Notes: generated by a model from the sequence alone, not told the origin. DNA of 64,000 nt from Clostridium_AI sp964409685 (GCA_964409685.1 CAYPEJ010000025.1:1-64000), one strand, 5' to 3'; shown: positions 1-7,049, counted from the stretch's first letter. Translations and numbers: made by a program.

Positions 1-18
1 GCAAGAAGTGCATAAATT

Positions 19-309
19 TTATACACTAGTGTTACAATTTTGCTTGACTAGAACATCTTCTTCGTGTATTTTCCCAAAGAAAGCCTCTGGCGATAGTTTC
101 ACAATTCCCTTCGCAGGGTCTGCAATAATAATTTGCTCTTTTGTAATTTTTTGTACGACAACATAATGCATAAGTACACCATTTACAACTACATGTGCAA
201 TACATGGAAGTGGGAATTCAGAGAAAAATGCTTTTTCATCTCCTTTTACCCCCTTTGCCGTAAATCCTAATTGTTCCCTTACTTTTCCACTCTTGTTATA
301 ACTCTCACC
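19..309 (-). pseudogene. C39 bacteriocin-leader peptidase domain, broken
   Basis: The open frame reads as the back half of a C39 peptidase, the N-terminal domain of ABC exporters that cut double-glycine leaders. It contains TAKGVKGD, then PLPCIAHV, then the catalytic-type His in LMHYVVV and the Asp in IIADPAKG, in the order and spacing of the family. The front part carrying the catalytic Cys is missing: an in-frame TAA lies directly before the first codon and there is no start codon or ribosome binding site. The frame also stops just after the peptidase domain, so no membrane or ATPase domains follow. I read it as a remnant of an exporter that once served the bacteriocin gene at 593-766. A separate exporter elsewhere would be needed for secretion. 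Confidence 0.7.
20..56 (-). repeat. inverted copy A of the C39 tail sequence
   Basis: This stretch, read on the minus strand, begins ATGTTCTAGTCAAGCAAAA and is matched over about 37 nt with a few mismatches by positions 1606-1643 on the plus strand. The two copies face each other and enclose the bacteriocin, immunity and small-peptide genes. Confidence 0.65.
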
Positions 310-332
310 TTAGTATACATTGACTAAAACAA

Positions 333-461
333 CTATTTACTTGCCCATTTAATTAAATCGTCCCAAATATCTTTTAATTTTACAGTTCCACCAATAGCAC
401 CTTCCAATAACAAAAAAATATAAAATGGAACAATTAAGATGTATTTAATAATTTTTTTCAT
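333..461 (-). CDS. 42-residue membrane peptide of the bacteriocin island
   Basis: The peptide starts MKKIIKYILIVPFYIFLLLE, one hydrophobic segment with a basic N-terminus, and continues with a short polar, partly amphipathic tail ending DDLIKWASK. The start at 461 is chosen because AGAAGG sits at a good distance upstream; a longer in-frame start at 542 lacks such support. It follows the bacteriocin gene but lies beyond that gene's hairpin terminator. I do not recognise a family. Small one-helix peptides beside bacteriocin genes are often immunity or accessory peptides. A G-A-I-G-G stretch after the helix could also be read as an atypical processing site. Both ideas are inference. Confidence 0.55.
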   Translation of the reverse strand: MKKIIKYILIVPFYIFLLLEGAIGGTVKLKDIWDDLIKWASK

Positions 462-543
462 TACAAATTCCTTCTTACATATATTTTTTCGTGTAAATTT
501 TATTATATCCCTTTTGTCCATAAAATAAAAATTCTGGAACAAA

Positions 544-584
544 ATATAAGGGAACTTCTTCCTTAGAAATTAGTTCCCTTATAT
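544..584 (-). terminator. terminator after the bacteriocin gene
   Basis: Arms 544-556 and 572-584 are perfectly complementary over 13 nt (ATATAAGGGAACT and its complement), just downstream of the bacteriocin stop codon. A/T-rich flanks on both sides make it plausible in either direction. Confidence 0.7.
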
Positions 585-592
585 ATAAAACA

Positions 593-766
593 TTAAAATT
601 CAATCGGTTTATAGATATTTTTTATCATATATGAAGCATTTGTCCATACAAGTCTTCCACTTAAAAATCCTCCAACTCCATCTACAATTTTTGACCATAT
701 ACTACCACCTTCAACTTTTATTAATTCATCTTTTGACATTTCATAAAATCCGTTATTTAAATCCAT
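593..766 (-). CDS. double-glycine class II bacteriocin precursor
   Basis: This 57-residue gene is preceded by a strong GAAAGGAG ribosome binding site. Residues 1-21 end in MSKDELIKVEGG, a textbook double-glycine leader (pattern LSxxELxxIxGG) of peptides exported and trimmed by C39-type ABC transporters. The remaining 36 residues form a small, hydrophobic and weakly cationic peptide beginning SIWSKIVDG and ending YKPIEF. It contains a GGFLSG stretch, that is a GxxxG motif as seen in two-peptide (class IIb) bacteriocins. No Cys is present, so it is not a lantibiotic or a disulfide-bridged pediocin type. A CPBP-family immunity candidate lies directly upstream in the same direction, and a C39 remnant downstream. 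Function as a bacteriocin is inferred from leader and context; a quorum-sensing peptide is the main alternative. Confidence 0.8.
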   Translation of the reverse strand: MDLNNGFYEMSKDELIKVEGGSIWSKIVDGVGGFLSGRLVWTNASYMIKNIYKPIEF

Positions 767-842
767 TTATAAAATCTCCTTTCTATATATTACTTCCTAA
801 TATATTATATAAAGCATCTTTCAATGCTATATACCCTTTATT

Positions 843-1529
843 TTATAAGGAAGACATCATATTGATTGCAATGTGTAACAAAATTGGAAATATAATATTT
901 TTTGTTTTGTCATATAATATTGAACAACCTAACCCTATAAAAAAAGTTGGTAGCATTGTCAGTATTGATACTAAATTTTTCTCGATTATCACATAAAACC
1001 AAACATGTAAAAAACCAAACAAGAGCGATGTTATTAAATGAGATAAAACAATACTATACTTTCTTATGGTTCGAAATAAAATATATCGATATACAATTTC
1101 TTCTGTAATAGGTGCTAATAAACATGTAGTAATTAGCATTAAAGTTCTTTGATTTGTTAAGGCATAGTCAACCTCAACTTGATTTTGATTAATAATATTT
1201 AAATTACTAATTACTATTGATGATATAAGCATAAACACAATAGTAATAAATCCAATCGCAAACAACACAATTAATTTTCTTGCAATTCTAATTCTGAGTT
1301 TTATCATCGAATCTTTTAAAATATTACCGAATAAAATTAATATAGTGATTGAAAGTATACAATAACACACAAACGTAGTATTACTTATTAAAAATTGATT
1401 TCCTAATAGTCCCAAAATATTACCGCCAAATATAATTATTAATATGTACAATATAAATAAAATGCTTCCCTTTTTCTTTTCATTCTTATCAAATTTCTCA
1501 ATAAAATTCTCATTCACATTTCTTTCCAC
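843..1529 (-). CDS. CPBP family intramembrane protease, putative bacteriocin immunity protein
   Basis: A 228-residue polytopic membrane protein. The C-terminal half has the CPBP (Abi/CAAX protease) signature: the EE..R motif in ITEEIVYRYILF, then a second block FGFLHVWF with the conserved His, then a third hydrophobic block. In this family two Glu, one Arg and two His form the intramembrane active site. Members encoded next to class II bacteriocins (plantaricin and sakacin type loci) give self-immunity, and this gene is the first of the bacteriocin transcription unit, 76 nt ahead of the precursor gene. The start at 1529 has AAGGTGG upstream and a sigma-A-type promoter at 1565-1593. An alternative role in general CAAX-like proteolysis cannot be excluded. 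Confidence 0.8.
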   Translation of the reverse strand: MERNVNENFIEKFDKNEKKKGSILFILYILIIIFGGNILGLLGNQFLISNTTFVCYCILSITILILFGNILKDSMIKLRIRIARKLIVLFAIGFITIVFMLISSIVISNLNIINQNQVEVDYALTNQRTLMLITTCLLAPITEEIVYRYILFRTIRKYSIVLSHLITSLLFGFLHVWFYVIIEKNLVSILTMLPTFFIGLGCSILYDKTKNIIFPILLHIAINMMSSL

Positions 1530-1564
1530 CTTCGCTATGAATAATTTTACTTAACCTATCTTAA

Positions 1565-1593
1565 ATTATATTCCTATTTTATCTATATTTCAA
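1565..1593 (-). promoter_or_regulatory. sigma-A promoter of the bacteriocin unit
   Basis: On the minus strand TTGAAA is followed after 17 nt by a perfect TATAAT, about 35 nt upstream of the CPBP start. Confidence 0.6.
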
Positions 1594-1605
1594 TACATTT
1601 ATTCC

Positions 1606-1643
1606 ATGTTCTAGTCAAGCAAAAATATAACACTATTGTGATA
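1606..1643 (+). repeat. inverted copy B of the C39 tail sequence
   Basis: The first 19 nt are identical to copy A (20-56, minus strand). Read in the matching frame it encodes VLVKQKYNTIV, compared with VLVKQNCNTSV in copy A, so a piece of coding sequence was duplicated in opposite orientation. Confidence 0.6.
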
Positions 1644-1662
1644 AACTAAAGTTGTAACACCT

Positions 1663-1809
1663 CTATCTAATAAGATATAATCTTATAAAAGCTTCCGAAA
1701 TAAAAACTTGATTATCTGCAAGTTTTTGTGGAATCCATATATCAACAAACTTTTCATCAACATATTGGAAAAATTTTAAATCCTGACTTAATATCCCCCT
1801 TCTATTATT
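1663..1809 (-). pseudogene. short unrecognised gene remnant
   Basis: The frame between two stops reads like protein, with segments LKFFQYVDEKFVDIWIPQ and LADNQVFISEAFIRLY, but has no start codon with a ribosome binding site. A second frame just upstream (about 1820-1880) reads SIDEFIEDILYEKAIIN before a stop, suggesting a frameshifted older gene. I recognise no family. The rest of the 500-nt stretch between the CPBP gene and the first SASP gene holds only the inverted repeat and a terminator. Confidence 0.3.
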
Positions 1810-1940
1810 CTAATTTAGTTTATGATTGCTTTCTCGTAAAGTATATCTTCTATAAATTCATCTATACTATTTTATCCATAATCTTCTATTTAGTCCATCA
1901 CTCGTTTTCTATTTCTTTTTACTCCTTTTCCCAACTGAAG

Positions 1941-1976
1941 AAATAGCCGTCTTGTTTTCACAAAACGGCTATTTTT
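1941..1976 (-). terminator. terminator of the first SASP gene
   Basis: The arms AAATAGCCGT (1941-1950) and 1965-1974 pair perfectly with a 14-nt loop, 55 nt downstream of the SASP stop codon. T-rich sequence on both sides allows bidirectional use. Confidence 0.7.
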
Positions 1977-2029
1977 GCCCTTTGTATGGTTATCAATTCC
2001 TTGATATCCGATACTAATTTATTCTTTTG

Positions 2030-2230
2030 TTATTTTCCTGCCATTCTTTTCTCTTGCTCGGCAATCATTTTTTTCACCATATATCCGCCGACACTACCGT
2101 TTTGATAGGATGTTAAATCCCCGTTGTATCCGTGCTTTAATGGCACTCCAATTTCATTTGCTACCTCAAATTTGAAGTTTTCTAATGCTGCTCTTGCTTC
2201 TGGTATTTCTACTCTGTTTCTTCTTGACAT
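2030..2230 (-). CDS. alpha/beta-type small acid-soluble spore protein
   Basis: A 66-residue SASP, the DNA-coating protein of dormant spores that protects against UV and heat and is degraded by the GPR protease at germination. The family core is unmistakable: VANEIGVPL, then YNGDLTS, then NGSVGGYMVKKMI. The region FEVANE corresponds to the GPR cleavage site. An ATG at 2245 would add five residues, but those codons contain the GGAGGAG ribosome binding site, so the ATG at 2230 (MSRRNRVEIP) is the start. A forespore-type promoter lies at 2309-2338. It is a close paralogue of 4239-4454. Confidence 0.93.
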   Translation of the reverse strand: MSRRNRVEIPEARAALENFKFEVANEIGVPLKHGYNGDLTSYQNGSVGGYMVKKMIAEQEKRMAGK

Positions 2231-2308
2231 AACGAACTCCTCCATTTCTTACTCTGTGTGAGATAGTAACACTTTGTTGGAAATTAATTGATTTGTTTGT
2301 TACAGTGA

Positions 2309-2338
2309 TAGTATGTGGAGATTTGCGATATATATTCG
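2309..2338 (-). promoter_or_regulatory. sigma-G/F type promoter of the first SASP gene
   Basis: On the minus strand GAATA and a perfect CATACTA -10 are separated by 17 nt. CATACTA is the forespore sigma-F/G consensus known from Bacillus. The -10 lies about 80 nt before the SASP start. The second SASP gene has the same element. Confidence 0.65.
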
Positions 2339-2435
2339 AACTAGTCACTGGATAAGTATGGATGTTTTTCATATTTACCTTTTTTATGCTGTATGTTACT
2401 ATTTTATTAGTACATAATTTAAGAGGTGGATACAA

Positions 2436-3362
2436 ATGAAACTCATAGAACAAATTCAAGACATTTTCTACGATATTCTAGGATATATCGTTCCTGGCGC
2501 TCTTGCACTTTTGATGTTAGTGCCAATTTTATTTCATAAACATAGCTTTGCATATTACATCTTTGAATATGGACCAGTTGCAGCATTGTTTGAAATTAAC
2601 TCATTGATTACAACTTACTATTCTTGGTTCAACTTAATACTTGCTTTGGTCGTATCATTTTTATTAGGACATGTCATTCATATGATTCCAAATCTATGGC
2701 ATACTATATGGTATACTATAAGTAACAAAATGCAGTCTATTTTTCGTATCATAAAGCGCAAAGAAAGAAAACACACTGGTTTATCCAAATTATTCTTTTG
2801 GAAATCTGTCAAACAATATGTTACGAACTTTATTGAAAAAAAATACAAGTATATTGATTCACTAGAAAAAAATGTTTTAAAACAACTGCAATCCAAAGGA
2901 AGCGAAACCATTAAGACTTGCCTATATAACAGCCCATCACCTGAAGAACTTATGCATACATATGCTACAACTAATGCACGTTTTCAAAATGTATCAAGCC
3001 TATATTCCAAATATCATAATAAAGCCATTTTCTTCAAAGCGTTACAAATACTATTTAAAATCCTTCTTGTTGATGCAACCGTAACTACTTTGTTTTATGG
3101 CATTTTGGATTTTGCATTTATGATATTCAGTTTAATTATGGTCTATCCACAAAGCCAATCTGGATTCCTAAGCTACTGCTTTATCGGCGTAACCCAGATG
3201 ACCATACTTGTAGTAAAACCACTTCTTAAAAAAGTTTTGATTACACTGATTTTTTATTTCATTTATCTTACTTTTTTATATGAAAGTTTGCGACATAAGA
3301 AATTGGCTCATAAGGAACGTTGTCTATATATCGCACACATTTTAGAACAAAGAGAATCGTAA
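2436..3362 (+). CDS. unknown multi-pass membrane protein
   Basis: A 308-residue protein with AGAGGTGG before its ATG. The N-terminus begins FYDILGYIVPGALALLML as the first helix, a start seen in several uncharacterised bacterial membrane proteins. A second helix lies near residues 66-90 and two or three more in the last 120 residues, with a charged, Lys-rich cytoplasmic-looking middle (about 95-200). I do not recognise a family or catalytic motif. It stands alone in the plus direction between minus-strand spore genes and has its own strong terminator, so it is probably monocistronic. A spore or stress role would be guesswork. Confidence 0.6.
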   Translation: MKLIEQIQDIFYDILGYIVPGALALLMLVPILFHKHSFAYYIFEYGPVAALFEINSLITTYYSWFNLILALVVSFLLGHVIHMIPNLWHTIWYTISNKMQSIFRIIKRKERKHTGLSKLFFWKSVKQYVTNFIEKKYKYIDSLEKNVLKQLQSKGSETIKTCLYNSPSPEELMHTYATTNARFQNVSSLYSKYHNKAIFFKALQILFKILLVDATVTTLFYGILDFAFMIFSLIMVYPQSQSGFLSYCFIGVTQMTILVVKPLLKKVLITLIFYFIYLTFLYESLRHKKLAHKERCLYIAHILEQRES

Positions 3363-3364
3363 CA

Positions 3365-3409
3365 AAAAGCTTGGTACATGTCTTTTATTTCATGTACCAA
3401 GCTTTTCTT
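3365..3409 (+). terminator. strong terminator after the membrane protein gene
   Basis: A 16-nt perfect stem (3365-3380 with 3391-3406, containing AAGCTTGGTACATG) with a 10-nt loop and a T-rich tail directly follows the stop codon. It can also serve the converging Nudix gene. Confidence 0.85.
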
Positions 3410-3466
3410 GTTGTATTTCATATTAAATTTAATAAGTACCCGTTTACACTTTTGTTCATAATAACA

Positions 3467-4027
3467 CTAACTATTCGCCCAAGCATAACAATATGCTTGC
3501 GTTCTTGCTGCAAATTCTTTATCTTTCAAAAGTTCTTTAATTTCTTCCTTCGTAAACCAGCCCGCTTCGATCTCTTCGAATGTGGAAGAACTTTGTTGAA
3601 ATGTACCATTTGCAGTTCCCACCACACATACATTTACCTCGTTACTAAAACCTACCGCACTGTAACTATTGTAGAGAATATCTTTGATTTCAATTAAATC
3701 TAATCCCGTTTCTTCCTTTAATTCTCGTCTTGCACTTTCTGTTGGTTCTTCCCCTGGGTCAATTAATCCTGCTGGGAAATTATAAACCCAGTTTCCAACT
3801 GCCATACGAAACTCCTTATTTAACAAAATCTTGTCACCTGCTTCATTGTGTAAGATAAGGACTACAGCGTCAGGTGTATGATTTTGTAACACCTCTAATG
3901 TATGAATATTTTTATTTCGACTAATCATTTCATACACTTTTTCTTTTTCATCTACTGTTTCATAGATTAAATCGTAGCGCGAAATGAAATGTCCATCCAT
4001 GATTTTCTTAATCTCTTTTAATTTCAT
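3467..4027 (-). CDS. Nudix hydrolase, ADP-ribose pyrophosphatase-like
   Basis: A 186-residue cytoplasmic enzyme. The Nudix box is complete at about residues 93-115: GLIDPGEEPTESARRELKEE followed by TGLD, with the RELKEET catalytic helix that binds divalent metal. The overall arrangement, an N-terminal arm followed by the Nudix fold, resembles ADP-ribose/NDP-sugar pyrophosphatases (NudF type), but the exact substrate cannot be read from the sequence. AGAAGGA precedes the ATG. It is a single gene converging on the membrane protein upstream. Confidence 0.85.
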   Translation of the reverse strand: MKLKEIKKIMDGHFISRYDLIYETVDEKEKVYEMISRNKNIHTLEVLQNHTPDAVVLILHNEAGDKILLNKEFRMAVGNWVYNFPAGLIDPGEEPTESARRELKEETGLDLIEIKDILYNSYSAVGFSNEVNVCVVGTANGTFQQSSSTFEEIEAGWFTKEEIKELLKDKEFAARTQAYCYAWANS

Positions 4028-4157
4028 AGGAATCCTTCTTTCTGATTGTTTTTGCCCTTTACGATTGAAGTTTCAATTTGAACACATTACAACCGCTCTT
4101 ATTTCTATCTTAGCAGATTCCTCTAATCAACGCCACCCTAAACTATTGATCTATGCA

Positions 4158-4182
4158 TCAAAAAACGGAGCATTCACTCCGT
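4158..4182 (-). terminator. terminator of the second SASP gene
   Basis: On the minus strand ACGGAG, a 6-nt loop, CTCCGT and then a run of six T residues, about 60 nt after the SASP stop. Confidence 0.75.
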
Positions 4183-4238
4183 AGTCATTATATTTTCATA
4201 TAATTTTCTACTTTGTAAATGCTCCTACTTTGCTTCAG

Positions 4239-4454
4239 CTATTCCTGGCCGGATGTTCCTGCCATTCTTTTTTCGTATTCGGAAATCATTTTTTTCACCA
4301 TATATCCGCCCACGCTACCGTTTTGATATGATGTTAAATCTCCGTTATAACCGCGTTTTAATGGCACTCCAATTTCATTTGCTACTTCGTATTTGAAACT
4401 TTCAAGTGCTGCTTTTGCTTCTGGTACTTCGACTCTGTTTCTGCTGTTTGACAT
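4239..4454 (-). CDS. alpha/beta-type small acid-soluble spore protein
   Basis: A 71-residue SASP with the same core as its paralogue at 2030-2230 (VANEIGVPL, YNGDLTS, GSVGGYMVKKMI) and a slightly longer C-terminus ending AGTSGQE. As in the paralogue, an upstream in-frame ATG at 4469 overlaps the GGAGG ribosome binding site, so the start is placed at 4454 (MSNSRNRVEV). A forespore-type promoter lies at 4537-4564. Resemblance to the other copy extends into the upstream region, which indicates a duplicated gene plus promoter. It binds spore DNA and is consumed at germination. Confidence 0.93.
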   Translation of the reverse strand: MSNSRNRVEVPEAKAALESFKYEVANEIGVPLKRGYNGDLTSYQNGSVGGYMVKKMISEYEKRMAGTSGQE

Positions 4455-4536
4455 AATAAACTCCTCCATTTCGTTATTCCACTATGAGATGAAATTATCT
4501 CTTGGAATAAGTTAGTGATGTTGTTTGTTACAATCC

Positions 4537-4564
4537 TAGTATGTGAGGAATTAAGAATAATACA
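4537..4564 (-). promoter_or_regulatory. sigma-G/F type promoter of the second SASP gene
   Basis: On the minus strand TGTATT, 15 nt, then a perfect CATACTA. The neighbouring TGTAACAAACAA segment is shared with the first SASP promoter. Confidence 0.6.
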
Positions 4565-4608
4565 CTGGAAAATTCATCAAAAATATTTGATTTTCATTTT
4601 ATTTATGG

Positions 4609-4643
4609 ATGTAGCGAAGCGGAATTTCCTATGAATCAAAGAA
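4609..4643 (-). repeat. terminator-linked repeated element, copy 1
   Basis: The minus-strand core ATTCATAGGAAATTCC continues with GCTTCGCTACAT. It follows directly on the hairpin that ends the pectate lyase transcript. A near-identical element in the same relative position occurs at 30138-30168. Confidence 0.6.
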
Positions 4644-4668
4644 AGAGCACACGATGGCGCTCTTTCTT
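4636..4668 (-). terminator. terminator of the pectate lyase gene
   Basis: The stem GAAAGAGC (4641-4648) pairs with 4659-4666 across a 10-nt loop, followed on the minus strand by a short T-rich stretch, 25 nt after the stop codon. Confidence 0.7.
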
Positions 4669-4691
4669 CGTAGGATTTTATACTATTAAAA

Positions 4692-6638
4692 TTAAGCTAT
4701 AGACATATAATATAAGTTAACGTTGGAATCTGATTTCGTAATTGTATGAGAACCTGCTGCTAAACTTACTGTTAATTTTCCACTTGAGAATGTATAATCT
4801 GTGCCATCAATTTTAATCTTTTTCGCACAATCACTATTTGCAACTAATGTTAATGTTGCTGCACTGGATGTTGTAAAGGAAATGTTTGTGCTACTTTCCA
4901 TCTTCAAGCATTGAGTTAATGTTAGTCCATCGTAAGTAACAGTTCCTTTGGATGTGGATAAGTTACCGGAAATTGTGAAGTATGAGCTACTTGTTCCGTT
5001 TGTTGTAAAGTTATGAACTGCTTCACTTACAGAAGGTGTCTGTGAAGCGCTTGGGCTTGGACTAGGACTTGTGCTAGGTGTAGTACTTGGAGTTGTACTT
5101 GGTTCTACGCTTGGTGCTACACTTGGTGTAACAGATGCATTTTTCACTGGTACACTTACAGATGTTGTTTTATTGCTAGATGAGAATCTTGCTCCACATG
5201 TTCCACCATCTGTTGAGAAGGAGCCCCATGCACTTGAGCTGGAAACAATAGCAACACCATTTGTATTAATTGTTCCGTCTGAATTTCTCCATTTACTATC
5301 AAAATCAGTTCCTACACTTGGAACGCTTGTGCTTACAAAGTCAGAAGCTTGTGGTCCTTTTGCAATAGCTGTTCCTCTAGAAGAAGATGAACCTGTATCA
5401 ATCGCTTGTTTACTTGTTACTTGATACCACTTACTACTGTTATTAAGCACTACATATTCTCCGCTAAGATTTACATATTTATCGGATGTGCTGCCTGTTG
5501 TATAAGAAATACAGTTTGCAACATAGGCATCTTGACAACGATATAAACTAAAGTTATTCTTACTTCCACCTTTATTGTTATCAAATGCAACGCAGTTTGT
5601 TACTTGAATTGCACTTGGATTGTTGTTGTCTGTGAATCCGTGATGTAAGTTTTCGATTGCCATACAGTTTTGTACAATATGTGGTGTTCCTACACCAGAA
5701 CCACCTAATTTGAATCCATTACCATCACAGCTTGACTTTGTTGTTCCGTCTTCTGTCATACCATTTCTCATAGCAATACAGTTACGGATTGTTACAATAC
5801 CAATAGGTCCTGTAGCAGTTTTCGCATATAAATCCCAACCATCATCGCTGTTGTTGTGAGCGATACATCCGTCAAATACGTTTCCATCGCCACATGTTAA
5901 TTTGGATGCAAAACCATCTGCATTTTCGTATGTAGCAGGGTCACAGTTGTTTTTGGATGTACAGTTGATGATTGTATTATAGCTTGGCCAATCTGCATAA
6001 TTTGTTACAGATGAACTAGCACGAGAGATTTGTAAACCTGTATCACGGTTTGCATTAAATACACAACGTTCAATAATATTATGACTTCCTGATAACATCA
6101 TACCGTTATCTGCTGCACCGTAAATTGTGATGCCACTTACATACCAATAGTTCGCATTTAATTGGATACCTCTTTGGTTTGTAGCAGTATCTGTGCTGTA
6201 GCTTTGTCCTGAGAAATCAAGAGTTACTTTCGCACCATATGCAGCCTTTAATACTTTATAAGCATTCGCTGTACCACTGTTGCTCTTATCAATTGTTATC
6301 TGTTCTGAAAATTTATATGTACCGGATTGTAAAATAATTGTTGCACCTTCTACAGAAGCTACGCTTGAAATAGCAGTTTTTAAATCTAAAGGACTAGAAG
6401 TAGTTCCCTTTCCGCTAGAACTTCCATTTGGTGAAACATAAATTGCATTTGAAAAATATGAATCTGGTTGATTGCTTAAGTTTGTTACCATACCTTGTGC
6501 TTGACTTACAGTAGCCGCTTCTACTGTAGCAACTGTTGAAACTGCTGCGATTCCTGACTGTGCCATAGGTGCAAATGCTAATGCAGCAACCATTGAATAT
6601 GTAAGTACTTTCTTAATAAATGAATATTTTCTTCTCAT
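4692..6638 (-). CDS. secreted pectate lyase, polysaccharide lyase family 9
   Basis: A 648-residue exported enzyme predicted to cleave polygalacturonate by beta-elimination. The start at 6638 (MRRKYSFIKK) follows GGAGGG. Residues 1 to about 42 are a signal peptide. The catalytic right-handed beta-helix (about 65-500) carries the PL9 signature residues: Asp241 in NADGFASK, Asp265, Asp266 and Asp269 in NSDDGWDL for calcium, and Lys310 in GNGFKLGG as probable catalytic base. A Pro/Ser/Thr-rich linker (about 515-550) leads to a C-terminal all-beta module of about 95 residues, probably carbohydrate- or wall-binding. No sortase or S-layer motif is visible, so it is likely released. A consensus promoter lies about 190 nt upstream, giving a long leader. 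Family identity is confident; the C-terminal module's role is inference. Confidence 0.88.
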   Translation of the reverse strand: MRRKYSFIKKVLTYSMVAALAFAPMAQSGIAAVSTVATVEAATVSQAQGMVTNLSNQPDSYFSNAIYVSPNGSSSGKGTTSSPLDLKTAISSVASVEGATIILQSGTYKFSEQITIDKSNSGTANAYKVLKAAYGAKVTLDFSGQSYSTDTATNQRGIQLNANYWYVSGITIYGAADNGMMLSGSHNIIERCVFNANRDTGLQISRASSSVTNYADWPSYNTIINCTSKNNCDPATYENADGFASKLTCGDGNVFDGCIAHNNSDDGWDLYAKTATGPIGIVTIRNCIAMRNGMTEDGTTKSSCDGNGFKLGGSGVGTPHIVQNCMAIENLHHGFTDNNNPSAIQVTNCVAFDNNKGGSKNNFSLYRCQDAYVANCISYTTGSTSDKYVNLSGEYVVLNNSSKWYQVTSKQAIDTGSSSSRGTAIAKGPQASDFVSTSVPSVGTDFDSKWRNSDGTINTNGVAIVSSSSAWGSFSTDGGTCGARFSSSNKTTSVSVPVKNASVTPSVAPSVEPSTTPSTTPSTSPSPSPSASQTPSVSEAVHNFTTNGTSSSYFTISGNLSTSKGTVTYDGLTLTQCLKMESSTNISFTTSSAATLTLVANSDCAKKIKIDGTDYTFSSGKLTVSLAAGSHTITKSDSNVNLYYMSIA

Positions 6639-6792
6639 AATTATTTCCCTCCTGATATCACATAACACAAAATTTTTAAAATTACTAATAAAAATTGTTT
6701 CGTTTAAATATCATTTGTTATTTTTGCATCCACCTCTTTTGTAAATACGCTCGCTCTATTGGATATTTTTCACCAATAACCAATCTTTCTTT

Positions 6793-6808
6793 TGCACTTT
6801 TTTGTGCA
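6793..6808. promoter_or_regulatory. palindrome in the pectate lyase leader
   Basis: TGCACTTTTTTGTGCA is a short perfect-arm inverted repeat (TGCAC/GTGCA) just downstream of the predicted transcription start. It could be a regulator site or an RNA hairpin. The rest of the 410-nt gene-free stretch holds the promoter and the next gene's terminator. Confidence 0.3.
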
Positions 6809-6826
6809 TTTGTAACTTATGAATTG

Positions 6827-6855
6827 ATTATATATCACATTGACCAATTATGCAA
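6827..6855 (-). promoter_or_regulatory. sigma-A promoter of the pectate lyase gene
   Basis: TTGCAT and a perfect TATAAT with a 17-nt spacer on the minus strand. Transcription would begin near 6820, giving a leader of about 180 nt. Confidence 0.65.
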
Positions 6856-6988
6856 GCACTAAAGCTTATTTTTTATTGAAATGTATTAAAAATTTATGTA
6901 AGATGGTGAAAGTGGTTACATTTTTCCATTTTTGCTCATTTTGTGAAATAGGATTTTCTATTTTACATATCTAATGTGAAATTTTTGT

Positions 6989-7028
6989 AAAAAAAAGCTC
7001 TTAACATTTCTGTTAAGAACTTTTTTTA
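6989..7028 (-). terminator. terminator of the 90-residue gene
   Basis: Arms around CTTAACA and TGTTAAG with a 4-nt loop, flanked by A and T runs on both sides, directly downstream of the stop codon at 7050. Confidence 0.8.
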
Positions 7029-7049
7029 TACACTTACATTTAAAATATT

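Noticed and set aside
631..996. 121-codon plus-strand open frame
   Set aside because: Opposite to the bacteriocin precursor and the CPBP gene, both of which have better starts and family motifs.
20..1643. The facing repeats as ends of an insertion sequence
   Set aside because: They derive from C39 coding sequence, no transposase lies between them and no target duplication is seen.
1728..1946. 72-codon plus-strand open frame rich in Phe, Tyr and Ser
   Set aside because: No ribosome binding site; the opposite strand reads more like protein debris.
2166..2459. 97-codon minus-strand open frame
   Set aside because: It overlaps the SASP gene in another frame and runs through its promoter.
5071..5424. 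117-codon plus-strand open frame
   Set aside because: Antisense shadow of the Ser/Thr/Pro linker of the pectate lyase.
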